Shown here in pieces: positions 34,638 through 45,325 of a stretch of 64,000 nt of DNA; position 1 is the first letter of the stretch; every line of letters starts with the position of its first letter. Origin of the DNA: an uncultured Pelagibacteraceae bacterium (lineage in GTDB: Bacteria; Pseudomonadota; Alphaproteobacteria; Pelagibacterales; Pelagibacteraceae); the NCBI GenBank assembly GCA_902601315.1, contig CACKMS010000003.1, forward strand, positions 62,001 through 126,000, in the 5' to 3' direction. A program made the translations under genes and the position numbers. Below the pieces are notes generated by a model. It was not told where the DNA came from and searched no databases. It worked only from the letters and a program-made list of their open reading frames with translations.

Positions 34638-37600
34638 AAGTTTACATCTCTCCAAGAATTTCTAAAGCTATCTATATCAGATTCTCCTGTATCTATAACT
34701 ACAAGATCCGTTTTTTCTTGTTCAGATTTACCAGCTATATTTGCAAACAATTTATTTGCAAATACCACGAGTCTTGAAAGCACACCTTTACCTACTGCTT
34801 TACAGGTTTTTCCAGTGAAGACCTCTCCATCAACTGTTTGGCTTTTAAGAGATTTATTTTCATTTAATTGTTTTGAAACGTTAGTTCCACACTCATCATC
34901 AACTGCACATATCAGTGCAAGACCCAAACTACATCTATTTTTCGATACAGATGGTTCAAAAATAGGGAAGTATACCAATCCGTTTGACAATGTTGGCTCA
35001 GCAGTTATTTTTTGACTAGAAGGTAATTTTATAAACCAGCCATGGTCTTTCGTTGCTCTTGCTTTCCTGCTTACCGCTTTAGTTGTAAGTGGACATTTAA
35101 CACCGGTGGTATCATCTGTAGTATCCATGCATTTTTCAAGTCCATGAAGTATAGTTGTGGATCTTTGAGGTGAATGAAATTTTGGATAAAACTTATCTCT
35201 AAACCCAAACATAATATTATCAAGTTTTGTATCTTTAAACGTTAATCTTTCATAATCGCCAGTACCCGAAAAAAGCCACAAATTTTTAGATGTTTTTCCA
35301 ATTCCTGCATCCATAGAGTGATATTGGTACCGTCCATTTTCTTTGCTAGCCTCTATCGACAGAATAGTTGATTGATCATAAAGTTTAATGGCACTCCCTG
35401 CTGCATCCACTTTCATATTAGTCAAATTAAATTTGGTAATCTTTCCTTCAAAATCATTTGTGTAGACAAGTGCTCCTGTAAACTTTATTCCTCTTGCAGT
35501 ATCTGAAGTAATGACAACAGGACTTCCAGGTATCGAATTTACAATATCAATATTTTTATCATCTAACACTTCAATTACCTTCTCTACTTTGCCTGGAGTT
35601 ATTGTATCTTCTAGATTAATAACAAATAAAGCTGATCCTACTCCATCATTTCTACCACCATACCCACCTCCCATAACGGCGACATAAATATCATCAAGAA
35701 TATTTGTGTCTCCTGCACCTGTATTGGGTAATCTAAATATTCTAGGAGCTGACCAAGTTTCTCCCAATTCTCTATAATTATACTCTGCTGGAAGATTTTG
35801 ACTTAAGCTTTGAGTTGCAGCTCTTGTCAATTTAATAATAAGAGTATCTTGAGATTGAGCTTTATCACCATTTGCTTGAAAAAATAATTGGTCTGGTAAA
35901 GTTATTTCAGTTTTACCTGAAGATGCGATATTAACAGTAAAGTTTTTTTCAATTTTATTATTTATCGAAATAATTAAATCAGATTTTTGAACACCTACAA
36001 CTGGAAAAGTCCACGTTTTACTTTCATAACATGATGTGGTTGTATCTGCCTTACACTCATCATCAATACTGTTGTTATTATTATAATTATCTTGAACTGT
36101 AATACTTTCTTCCATATCAATTATTGAATAAGTATCATCAATGTACTCGTATTCTGAATGAGTGCCTAAATGGTTCATTACATGAACTGTATTTTTAATA
36201 TGGTCATTATAAACACTGTATAAATGAAGCGGTTTATCAGGTTTTGTTATATCAAGAACAGAAAAACCATTTCCACCTCTGCCATAAGGCACCATTAATA
36301 TAGTGTGCCATTGTTTTCCAGATCCAAGAGGACTTTTAAAAAACATGTCGTGTACTACTGGAGATCCGTCCACTCCATAAATTGCATTAGTTCCCCCTTT
36401 TTGTTTTGCAAGTTCATTGTTCAAATTTTCGTTCACCATAAGGGGTATTTTTGGCATTATAAATGGAGGTATGAATGCCCATTTTTCAATACCTGTTTTA
36501 CTATCAATTGAATGTAACATGCCATCATTACCTCCAACATAAATTCTCTCTTCTCTTGTTCTTAAAGATTTGGCCCAAGCATCATAATTATTAATAGATC
36601 TCCAATAAGCTTCTTGGTTACTCGATGAAAACGATGTTTCAGCAGAAGGTGCTCCTACGATTACCATTTCAGAATGAAATATATCTCCTAAATAACGTTT
36701 TCTTCCTTTTGTAATTATTTTTCCATTTTTATCGACAGTTGGTGGTCCTGTTCTTATTTCGTTTAATAAACAATCTCCGTCGTAATCAAAATAATCTTGT
36801 CCTCTAGAAAAACTTATTAAACCTTTAACATCATCATCATTTCCATCTGCAATAGTTGCAACACTATCTCCTTTTGCGCTACAACGTGTATTACCTGTTA
36901 CACCTGCAACTCTTGGTGTATCCCTATGATAATCACCAACTTCATTACCAAATAATCCAAGTTGAGATTGAATTAATAATGAATTAGCTTCAGTATAATT
37001 GTTATAATCAGTTTTGTAATCAGTACCTGGAATTTCACCCCATATTTTTCTTGAACCAGGAGATGGTATCACATCTGAAGCATTCCAGTTAGATGGATCT
37101 TTTTCATCAACAACACCTTCTTTAGATATTGCAGTTCTTGTTAGTGAACCTTGCCATTCCTCATTTTGCTTATATTTAAATTGTGCTTGGAATAATGATC
37201 CACCTTCTTCAATTGTTGCGGTAATTGCTGGAGCAGTAAAGGCTAATTTGTCAGCAATTACAGATCTAATTGCAGCACCCAATTGTGCTTTTAATTGATC
37301 TGTTGTGTCTGCTTTTATTACTCTGTCTGTTCCACCTGCTTTTGCAATTGCATTAAATGCTCTTATTCCACCTGGGCTAATTCCACCTCCATAAGCTACA
37401 GTAAAAGTTTTGATTTTCTTTTTTAGAAGATTTTTTGTTTTTGTTATTGCAGCTGCTTGATTGTACCAGTCTCCATCACCAATTACGATTACATAAGATC
37501 CTTGACACGGGCTGTTTTTATCTATGGGGCTTTCTGATTTATGATTGTAGTATTGTTCTGCAATTGTTGCCCAGGTATTTGCATCAGTACCACCACCTGG

Positions 37601-39073
37601 TCTGACACTTTTAATATAATTGTTAATTTTATTAGCACCGTTTCTATCCACTTTAACTTTTAAACAATTTTGACCGTCACAAGGATCTGCTTGATCTTTC
37701 GCTGTATCCCATTTTGTATAACCTAAGCCACCCGTAGAAGGTTTCCAGCACCAATAATTATATCTTGCTAACCAGTGACTTGCTGTCAACCAACTTGGGT
37801 TTCCAATATAAGATCTGCATCTTTTATAATTATTATTACGTTTATAGTAACTGTACCATATTGTGTTACTTGCATCATGAGACCAGTATCCAAATCCAAA
37901 ATTAACTGAAGAGACTAAACTACTGTCTGTTACTAAAGATTGAATGGCTTGATGAGCACCTGACATTCTTGATTGTGCTGCTCTATACCCTGAACGCCCA
38001 TGATAATTCAAATTAAGGTCAAATGTTTGTATTGAGAAATTATTAGTTTCTGCAACAAATATTCTGTTTAAAGAAGGATCAATTGTAATATCTCTTGGGA
38101 AGTTGAAGCGGATAGCTGATTTTGAAGTTGGATTATAATTGCCACCAAGTCGTCCATATCTACCCACTCTTTCCTGTGTAAAACTAACATTAGTACCACT
38201 ACTTGAGTTTAAAGTAACTTTATGAAGTGCGTGGTTTGAGTATGAAGTGAAATAAATTATATTTTCGTTTGTAGGATGGCTTGCTATTGCAGTCGAAGTT
38301 CTTATATCATAGAAATATGCACTTTGAAAAAATTTGCTATTATTTGGACAATTCATTCCACTTCTAGAGAATTTCTTTACATAATAAGATCTTGCAAAAA
38401 CTAAATTACCAGATGCATCAACCGTAAATCTTACACCGTTACCATATCCAGAGTTATGAATATCATTTCGTAGTTCACCGCTAGTTGAACATTCTTTTTT
38501 AGCACCAGTAGCAGAGTCGTATAAAAAAATTTCTCTTGAATACTTGTCAATAACAATTATCACATCGTTGTGTTTTTTTATTGTTAATCTAGAGTTTCTA
38601 TGAAAACCACCTTTAATTTGAGTAAGTACACCTGATGAAGTATTTACTCTACAAAGAGTACCATTACTTCTATAAGTTCGTTTTCCTGAAAAATATATAT
38701 GACCGTCATGATGAAGGATACTGGTATTTCCATAATTTGTAGAACAATTATTATTTCTTACACTATAAGTTACTCTTTTTTGAACGATGGCAGTTCTAGC
38801 GTTACTTCCGTGATCAACTCCCACTAATTGATTATTATTATTTGAAATATAGTTTCCAGTATTTTCGATCAACGCAATTGACTGAGGTCTTCCTATATTT
38901 GCACCGCTATAAGATGAAACACTCATACTACCAGACTTGTCTAATAAAATTAAAACATTAGCAGGAACATCTGCTACTCCTGAACCAGGTGGTAAAGCTT
39001 TTGAATAAGAATTAGAAATTACAAAAGGAAAAATTAAAAAAATAGAGACTAATAATATTGAAATTTTTTTCAT
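34634..39073 (-). CDS. PilY1-like T4P tip-associated protein (VWA + C-terminal beta-propeller)
   Basis: Signal peptide; MIDAS LILLDKSGSMSVSS; YVGGNDGMLHSIDSKTGIEKWAFIPP; IYVAVMGGGYGGRN propeller motifs; minor pilin genes upstream. Confidence 0.92.
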   Translation of the reverse strand: MKKISILLVSIFLIFPFVISNSYSKALPPGSGVADVPANVLILLDKSGSMSVSSYSGANIGRPQSIALIENTGNYISNNNNQLVGVDHGSNARTAIVQKRVTYSVRNNNCSTNYGNTSILHHDGHIYFSGKRTYRSNGTLCRVNTSSGVLTQIKGGFHRNSRLTIKKHNDVIIVIDKYSREIFLYDSATGAKKECSTSGELRNDIHNSGYGNGVRFTVDASGNLVFARSYYVKKFSRSGMNCPNNSKFFQSAYFYDIRTSTAIASHPTNENIIYFTSYSNHALHKVTLNSSSGTNVSFTQERVGRYGRLGGNYNPTSKSAIRFNFPRDITIDPSLNRIFVAETNNFSIQTFDLNLNYHGRSGYRAAQSRMSGAHQAIQSLVTDSSLVSSVNFGFGYWSHDASNTIWYSYYKRNNNYKRCRSYIGNPSWLTASHWLARYNYWCWKPSTGGLGYTKWDTAKDQADPCDGQNCLKVKVDRNGANKINNYIKSVRPGGGTDANTWATIAEQYYNHKSESPIDKNSPCQGSYVIVIGDGDWYNQAAAITKTKNLLKKKIKTFTVAYGGGISPGGIRAFNAIAKAGGTDRVIKADTTDQLKAQLGAAIRSVIADKLAFTAPAITATIEEGGSLFQAQFKYKQNEEWQGSLTRTAISKEGVVDEKDPSNWNASDVIPSPGSRKIWGEIPGTDYKTDYNNYTEANSLLIQSQLGLFGNEVGDYHRDTPRVAGVTGNTRCSAKGDSVATIADGNDDDVKGLISFSRGQDYFDYDGDCLLNEIRTGPPTVDKNGKIITKGRKRYLGDIFHSEMVIVGAPSAETSFSSSNQEAYWRSINNYDAWAKSLRTREERIYVGGNDGMLHSIDSKTGIEKWAFIPPFIMPKIPLMVNENLNNELAKQKGGTNAIYGVDGSPVVHDMFFKSPLGSGKQWHTILMVPYGRGGNGFSVLDITKPDKPLHLYSVYNDHIKNTVHVMNHLGTHSEYEYIDDTYSIIDMEESITVQDNYNNNNSIDDECKADTTTSCYESKTWTFPVVGVQKSDLIISINNKIEKNFTVNIASSGKTEITLPDQLFFQANGDKAQSQDTLIIKLTRAATQSLSQNLPAEYNYRELGETWSAPRIFRLPNTGAGDTNILDDIYVAVMGGGYGGRNDGVGSALFVINLEDTITPGKVEKVIEVLDDKNIDIVNSIPGSPVVITSDTARGIKFTGALVYTNDFEGKITKFNLTNMKVDAAGSAIKLYDQSTILSIEASKENGRYQYHSMDAGIGKTSKNLWLFSGTGDYERLTFKDTKLDNIMFGFRDKFYPKFHSPQRSTTILHGLEKCMDTTDDTTGVKCPLTTKAVSRKARATKDHGWFIKLPSSQKITAEPTLSNGLVYFPIFEPSVSKNRCSLGLALICAVDDECGTNVSKQLNENKSLKSQTVDGEVFTGKTCKAVGKGVLSRLVVFANKLFANIAGKSEQEKTDLVVIDTGESDIDSFRNSWRDVNF

Positions 39074-39619
39074 CTAACTTTCATCTGGGTCTTCGCCCAT
39101 CTCCATCAAACTTTTATGTCGACTAAGCTGATCCCAGTACTTATCATTTGAAATATAGATTTCCTCTTCCCAAACATCTTTGTTAAGAGCTCTTTGGTAT
39201 ACAATATATTTATTTGCTCTTTCCCATATAATAAAATTATTAAAATTTTGGGGATTGCTACCAGTATCAAAATCACCATAAATTCTTTTTGCATAATTCA
39301 TTAATTTTAAACTATCAGTTGCTGAATTATCTATTGTGTTATCGACATAAAATCTGATTGCCATCAATTTTTTTTCTAAAAAAATATGCTTAATTATGAA
39401 TTGATCGTTAAAGTTATCACTTGAACATATATCTGGTGCAAAAATATCAACTTCAGCATATCCTGTTTCATTTTCTGGAAATTCACCAAATTCTTTTTCG
39501 TCAGATTTTTTATATTCTTCACCAAGATCCATAATAAATTTACACTTGGCTTCTACGTAAGAAAAATTTAATAAGATTAACAGTATTGGTAAAATGAACT
39601 TTAAGAGTAATTTATTCAT
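39074..39619 (-). CDS. Hypothetical secreted protein upstream of PilY1
   Basis: Signal peptide; stop codon abuts PilY1 start; no recognised family. Confidence 0.6.
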   Translation of the reverse strand: MNKLLLKFILPILLILLNFSYVEAKCKFIMDLGEEYKKSDEKEFGEFPENETGYAEVDIFAPDICSSDNFNDQFIIKHIFLEKKLMAIRFYVDNTIDNSATDSLKLMNYAKRIYGDFDTGSNPQNFNNFIIWERANKYIVYQRALNKDVWEEEIYISNDKYWDQLSRHKSLMEMGEDPDES

Positions 39620-39717
39620 TATAATTATTTTAAATCAATCATATTAAATTAAAAAGCGTCATTATAGTCTGGAGGTCACCATTTTGACCCAATTTAACAT
39701 ATTTCGCAAAATACTAA

Positions 39718-40404
39718 TTATTTAGGTAGAACAATCGTACTTTCTAAAGCAACTATTATCTTACCACTATCGAAGTTACCACAACCATAAACTCTATAAG
39801 CCATCCCATCTGAACTTGCATCTGTTGCATCTTTTTTGATACTTGTCCCTGAGCCTTTAAATGGAGCCGATCCAACTCTGGTCATAAAATATTCATATTT
39901 GAATTTTTGCATCCTTTTCTTTTCACGATTACTATCACCACTTTGAACAATTCCTGAGGTAAGAAAATCATAATAACTTTTACTTTCGTGTACATCAACA
40001 TTTGCAGTGCTAGTTGGAGTATCTGGATCTGGACCCCTTAAAACTTTAAAAGTTGATCTGTCAATATCTACATAACTATTAAAACATGATCTGATTGCAC
40101 TCGGGGCTACTGGTGGAGTTCCTGTTGCAAATAAACTTGTTGAATTTCCTACCAATTGTCTTTTAGAGGTATCTCTATCACCGTTTGCTTTGTAGGGTCC
40201 CAGGTATTGATTAATAATATATTTTTCTCCCTCCAACAAAGCGGTTTCTGCAACATAAAAAGTCTGCTGATACTCATCACTTAAATTATTACTTTGGTGG
40301 TCACTTGCAGAAATTACAATTAAAGCTCCACCCATTAAAGACATTGCCATTAATAAAACCAATGAAAGAACTAACGCAAAACCTTTTTCTTTTTTATTTG
40401 TCAT
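39718..40404 (-). CDS. PilX-like minor pilin assembly protein
   Basis: KKEKGFALVLSLVLLMAMSLMGGALIVISASDHQSNNLSDEYQQTFYVAETALLEGEKYI. Confidence 0.85.
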   Translation of the reverse strand: MTNKKEKGFALVLSLVLLMAMSLMGGALIVISASDHQSNNLSDEYQQTFYVAETALLEGEKYIINQYLGPYKANGDRDTSKRQLVGNSTSLFATGTPPVAPSAIRSCFNSYVDIDRSTFKVLRGPDPDTPTSTANVDVHESKSYYDFLTSGIVQSGDSNREKKRMQKFKYEYFMTRVGSAPFKGSGTSIKKDATDASSDGMAYRVYGCGNFDSGKIIVALESTIVLPK

Positions 40405-41279
40405 TGTTCAATTCCAACATTTCTTGCGTTAGCGGTTACTGTAATTATGTCTCTTAAATATCTATCCTCTTCTGATATGTCTCGCCCAGATGTTAAGGAG
40501 ATAATCTTTCGAATAGCTCCTGACCTTTTATCATCTCTATAAAAAGGTCTAGTTGATCTAACAATTAATCCAATATCAACTGTTCTAACATCGTATTCCT
40601 TACCAGAACTTGGTACAACTTGTGCATTTGTATACTTACCACTGCTATCTGCATCAATTCTTTTTCCATTTTCATCTAAAGGAACAAAAACCATATCTTG
40701 GACAAAATCTAAAACTTCCTCTCTGTCAAAAAGAGTGTCATCTGTTGAAAGTGCACTAAATTTGGAACCATCCCATTTTTCTCTAGCTTTCAAAACTTTA
40801 AAACCTTTTATTTCTTTATCTGTAAATGGATCAATTTTTGCAGATGCCTCACACCAATATTTAATTTTATATCTTGTATAAGTATATCTTTTGTCCTCAT
40901 CAGCAGTACTTTTATAATCAACACTTCCGTAAACAATTTCTAAAGTATCACATCCGACCTCTTCAAATTCTTTTGGAACTTTTGTTCCCGCATCACCAAA
41001 ACCCTTTCGTTTAGTAATCTTAATTGGTATATGAGAATCGTGAGCAGCAATATTGTCATTGAAATACTTATACCCAGCCATTCTTACTTCTCTTAAAATT
41101 TGACCAACAAGATCTCGACCTGCTTGTGAAATTTTTGCTCTATCAGTTACTTGTCTATAAGTACTATTCACAACTGAATAAGATGTAAACATAGCAGCCA
41201 TCATCAAGCTAGATATTACAATTGCAATTAAAATTTCTATTAAAGTAAGACCAGAAATTTTACTAAATTTCTTTTTCAT
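40401..41279 (-). CDS. PilW-like minor pilin
   Basis: SGLTLIEILIAIVISSLMMAAMFTSYSVV, prepilin N-terminus; 4-bp overlap with pilX-like gene. Confidence 0.85.
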   Translation of the reverse strand: MKKKFSKISGLTLIEILIAIVISSLMMAAMFTSYSVVNSTYRQVTDRAKISQAGRDLVGQILREVRMAGYKYFNDNIAAHDSHIPIKITKRKGFGDAGTKVPKEFEEVGCDTLEIVYGSVDYKSTADEDKRYTYTRYKIKYWCEASAKIDPFTDKEIKGFKVLKAREKWDGSKFSALSTDDTLFDREEVLDFVQDMVFVPLDENGKRIDADSSGKYTNAQVVPSSGKEYDVRTVDIGLIVRSTRPFYRDDKRSGAIRKIISLTSGRDISEEDRYLRDIITVTANARNVGIEQ

Positions 41280-41821
41280 TATTTTACTTGGAAATATAAA
41301 TATTTTGTCTTATTGCCACTATTCATATTAATTTCCATTCTTCCCACATAAACTTTGTCGTATGCTGTAGAATTACTTACTGGGCAACCCGTTTTGCACA
41401 TTAGATGCATGGTTAAAACTTTTTTATCTTTTGTTCCGTCAACGCATTTCAAAACGCCTTTTGATACTTTTGCATTCCATTTATTCCTTATATTATCTTC
41501 TGCAATGTTTGCAGATGGATTTGAATTAGATCCATCTGTACAAGTTTCAACTTTCCATTGATTGTCTTTTAATGCGTCCATGAAGGTTTTTGAGGCCTTT
41601 TCCTGTTTTTTATAAGCAAAAATATCCTCAGCAATTGTTCCTACAATATAGTTTGCCTTTGTTCTTTCACCAGAAACATCAATAGATCTTACTGAGTACT
41701 GTACCATTTGAAATACAGCCACAAAACCAATACCAATTATCGCTGTTGCAACAATAGCCTCCAACAAAGTTATACCCTTTTCTGAGTCTCTGTTTCTGTA
41801 TTTATTGGTTAATATAGTCAT
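41279..41821 (-). CDS. PilV-like minor pilin
   Basis: EKGITLLEAIVATAIIGIGFVAVFQMVQYS prepilin N-terminus. Confidence 0.85.
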   Translation of the reverse strand: MTILTNKYRNRDSEKGITLLEAIVATAIIGIGFVAVFQMVQYSVRSIDVSGERTKANYIVGTIAEDIFAYKKQEKASKTFMDALKDNQWKVETCTDGSNSNPSANIAEDNIRNKWNAKVSKGVLKCVDGTKDKKVLTMHLMCKTGCPVSNSTAYDKVYVGRMEINMNSGNKTKYLYFQVK

Positions 41822-42476
41822 TTTTTTCGTAAGAATATTTGTATTTATTTATTATACCAAATCTTGAATATTTTACTAAATATACAGGATAGTCTCCATC
41901 CTTACCTTTGATGGCTCTTGGTAAGAATTTTTTCGATACAGGATTACATGTTGTTACTCTTTTATAGCAAATTACAATTAAATTATTTGTTAATGATACT
42001 TTGTCTAAAGTACTATTATATTGACTCTCTGCGCTTCCAAATTGTTTAAAGTACTTACCACCTTTTGAAAAACAAATCGCTGCATTTTTTACTAAATGAT
42101 AGACATACACATCTTCATCCAATGATAATGATGTTATGGTATCAGAGCCATCCATGTCTGTACTGACACAAGTTGGTTTTTTGTTAGCATTGAGTTTATT
42201 AGAAAGAGTAGTAGCGTCGATACCTTTCACGGTGATCAACTTATCTGTTTCAAACTCTACTCTAACATATGGATATGATCCTCTTTCAACTTGAGTACTT
42301 GCTACACTTAAGATTGAGGCAACTTTTTCTGCTTGAGTTCTAACTAGTCTTTCTATACTCCATTTTTCAAATTGTGGTAAACCCATTCCTGCAACTACTC
42401 CTATAATTGCAATTATCACTAATAATTCTAAGAGAGTAAAACCTTTAATGTTCTGCTTTTGCTGCACTAGTGTCAA
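41802..42476 (-). CDS. FimT/GspH-like minor pseudopilin
   Basis: IKGFTLLELLVIIAIIGVVAGMGLPQFEKWSIERLVRTQAEKVASIL. Confidence 0.85.
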   Translation of the reverse strand: MTLVQQKQNIKGFTLLELLVIIAIIGVVAGMGLPQFEKWSIERLVRTQAEKVASILSVASTQVERGSYPYVRVEFETDKLITVKGIDATTLSNKLNANKKPTCVSTDMDGSDTITSLSLDEDVYVYHLVKNAAICFSKGGKYFKQFGSAESQYNSTLDKVSLTNNLIVICYKRVTTCNPVSKKFLPRAIKGKDGDYPVYLVKYSRFGIINKYKYSYEKNDYINQ

Positions 42477-43461
42477 TTTTTCCTGATGTTACAAGATCCT
42501 GAATAGATTTCTCCATGGTAATCATTCCATCTCTAACCGCTGTTTGCATCACACTTGGAATTTGATGTATCTTTGCCTCACGAATTAAATTTTGAACTGG
42601 AGGAGTGCACTTCATAATTTCAAAAGCGCCACATCTACCTTGTCCATCTTTTGTTTTAAATAATCTTTGTGTAACTACCATTTTAAGTGAAGTAGAAATT
42701 TGGGCTCTAATTTGTGCTTGCTGTTCAGGAGGAAATACGTCGATAATTCTATTTATGGTGCTTGGTGCTCCACTTGTATGTAAAGTTCCAAATACTAAGT
42801 GACCCGTTTCAGCTGCGGTTAATGCTAGACTTACAGTCTCGAGATCTCTCATCTCTCCCACTAAAATTACATCAGGGTCTTCTCTAAGAGCTGCTTTTAA
42901 AGCTGCAGCAAACGATTGAGTTTGTTTTCCAACCTCTCTATGTGAAACAATACTTTTTTGGTCTTTATGAATAAATTCAACCGGATCTTCAACTGTAATT
43001 ATATTCGCTGTCCTTTGTTTATTTATCTCATTTACTATAGCAGCTAGAGTTGTTGACTTACCAGATCCAGTCGGGCCAGTTACCAAAACTAATCCTTTGT
43101 GATAGTCAATAACATCATAAAGTGCTGGTGGTAAACTGAATTGATCCATGTCTGGAATTTTACTCTCAACTCTCCTACAAACACATGCAGGACCATTAAT
43201 CGTTTTATAAAAGTTTGCCCTAAACCTTAAACCACCTAATGTGATAGCAGTATCAAGCTCATGCGTTGTTTCAAATTTTTCTAATTCGCCTTCATTACAA
43301 TTCATTGATAATAGATCTTTTAGATCTTGAGGAGTAACTGGCGTTTCTTGCACCATAATAATTTCACCAGTTTGTCTGTAAGCTAAAGGTGATCCTGCTC
43401 TGATATGAAAATCTGATATTTTTTTATTATTTTTGGCAAGGTCTTCTAATTTATCAAACAT
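42445..43461 (-). CDS. pilT: Type IV pilus retraction ATPase PilT/PilU
   Basis: KGLVLVTGPTGSGKSTTLAAIVNEIN, ALREDPDVILVGEMRDLETVSLALTAAETGHLVFGTLHT. Confidence 0.95.
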   Translation of the reverse strand: MFDKLEDLAKNNKKISDFHIRAGSPLAYRQTGEIIMVQETPVTPQDLKDLLSMNCNEGELEKFETTHELDTAITLGGLRFRANFYKTINGPACVCRRVESKIPDMDQFSLPPALYDVIDYHKGLVLVTGPTGSGKSTTLAAIVNEINKQRTANIITVEDPVEFIHKDQKSIVSHREVGKQTQSFAAALKAALREDPDVILVGEMRDLETVSLALTAAETGHLVFGTLHTSGAPSTINRIIDVFPPEQQAQIRAQISTSLKMVVTQRLFKTKDGQGRCGAFEIMKCTPPVQNLIREAKIHQIPSVMQTAVRDGMITMEKSIQDLVTSGKIDTSAAKAEH

Positions 43462-43618
43462 AGATAATTGATACTATAAAATCTATCAATCTTACATAAA
43501 ATTTACAAATTTGACCCAATTTAGTCATTTATTTTTCCTTAAACAGCTCAACTTTTAATTTAATAGTTACTTAAACTGTAGGTTTATATATAAGTAATCT
43601 TATTTGATTTATTAAATA

Positions 43619-45325
43619 ATGAAAAACCCATTTGCAAATTTATTTAAAAAAAAAGATGCAGCTCCCACAGTTAAGCCAGAAGCATCATCTCCAAAAAAAG
43701 AAAATTTTTTTAGTAAATTAATAAAAAATAAAATTGGCAAGAGTTCCGTTAAAGGGGAGGAAATTGTTGGTGTAGATTTATCTACAAATGAAATTAGATT
43801 AGCTCAAATTTCAACTAATAAATCTAATCAGTGGATTTTAGAAAAATTTTACTCACATAAAATTGAAGGTTTGCCAGAAAACTCGTCAGTTTTAGAACAC
43901 CCAGATAAGGTTGCCGAAGAGTTAAAAATTGCAATTCAAAAGTCAAAAATTTCAACATCTAATGCTGCAATAGCGATACCAGTAACCAGTGCAATTATAA
44001 GAGTTGTTACAAGCCCATTGATGACAGATGAAGAGCTTCATAACGCTGTAAAAACAGATTCACTATGGGAGAATTTAGTTCAGCTTACTGATAACCTGGA
44101 TGATTATTCTATTTTTCACCAGGTGATAAATAGAGATCAAACTGGCAATACAATGGATATATTATTTGTTGCATCAAAGTTAGCAGACATAAATAGTTAT
44201 ACTGAAATAATTAAGAAAGGAGGAATGAACGCTGTTATTATTGATGTAAAATGTTTTGCATTAAAATCTGCTGTAGACCAAATAAATCAAATTTCAGGGA
44301 CTATTGAAGATTCCAATTTGACTGCTGTTTTAGAATTTGGATTAGATGAAAATTATGTAATGATTTTATACGAAAACAATCCCATTATTACTGATATATT
44401 TATAAGAGGCCAAGATAGAACCACTCTAATTGAAAGTAACAATCAAGAGGAGATGGAGGCGTTAGTAAGAAGATACATTACTCAAGTAAAACAAGCAGTA
44501 CAGGATTTTGAAACAAAATATGAAAAAAGAATTAGAAATTTAAAAGTTACTTCTAATTTAGCCAATGTTGAAACTTATCTTGCAAGTTTTAGAAAAAATT
44601 TAGTTAATACAGGTTTTAATTTATTTGATCCACTCGATGGAATAAAAATTCCTGCTCAAATTGAAGAAAGTGTTAAATTAGAAAATCGATCTTATCTATC
44701 TACAGTGATGGGTCTTGCATTTAGAAAGCTTGATGTATTTGGATATTTCAAATTTGTAACAGCTGTTAAAAATATAAATCTACTTCCAAACAGAGACGCA
44801 ATGATAAAACAAAAAAAGGCAAAAGCATTTTCAAATTTTGCATTTAAAGGAATATTAGGGACAGTGTCAGTAGTTTATATTATTCTTTTTGCTTTATCAT
44901 TCTGGCAAATAAATTCATTAAATAGTAAAATTACCAATTACTCTCAGATAGTTCAAACTCATCAAGAAAGAAGTGATCAGTTAGCGAAGATAAGTAAAGA
45001 ACTCAGTAAATTAAATAAATCATTGGAGTTAAGTAAATCCATTAAGTCAAACAAAAAAATAAGTTTTAGAGTATTGGCTCAGGTTGCATCAGCAGTTCCA
45101 AAAAGAGTAAGATTTACAAAAATTGATTTTAATGGAACTAACCAAATTCTTATTCAAGGGCTTGCTGCGAGTGACCAGGATATTTTAAAATTAATTAGTA
45201 ATTTAAATAATAAAAAATTAATTTCACAGGCATCTCTTGCAAGCATGGATTTATCAACAGCCTCTGGTAACACAAATAATGCAATGAAAGGCTTTTTAAT
45301 TAATTGTATATTGGAGAAAGTCTAA
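43619..45325 (+). CDS. PilM-PilN fusion (actin-like PilM followed by PilN)
   Basis: N-terminal VGVDLSTNEIRLAQIS (PilM); C-terminal NINLLPNRDAMIKQKK + TM + VPKRVRFTKIDFNGTNQILIQGLAASDQDILKLISNL (PilN). Confidence 0.88.
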   Translation: MKNPFANLFKKKDAAPTVKPEASSPKKENFFSKLIKNKIGKSSVKGEEIVGVDLSTNEIRLAQISTNKSNQWILEKFYSHKIEGLPENSSVLEHPDKVAEELKIAIQKSKISTSNAAIAIPVTSAIIRVVTSPLMTDEELHNAVKTDSLWENLVQLTDNLDDYSIFHQVINRDQTGNTMDILFVASKLADINSYTEIIKKGGMNAVIIDVKCFALKSAVDQINQISGTIEDSNLTAVLEFGLDENYVMILYENNPIITDIFIRGQDRTTLIESNNQEEMEALVRRYITQVKQAVQDFETKYEKRIRNLKVTSNLANVETYLASFRKNLVNTGFNLFDPLDGIKIPAQIEESVKLENRSYLSTVMGLAFRKLDVFGYFKFVTAVKNINLLPNRDAMIKQKKAKAFSNFAFKGILGTVSVVYIILFALSFWQINSLNSKITNYSQIVQTHQERSDQLAKISKELSKLNKSLELSKSIKSNKKISFRVLAQVASAVPKRVRFTKIDFNGTNQILIQGLAASDQDILKLISNLNNKKLISQASLASMDLSTASGNTNNAMKGFLINCILEKV

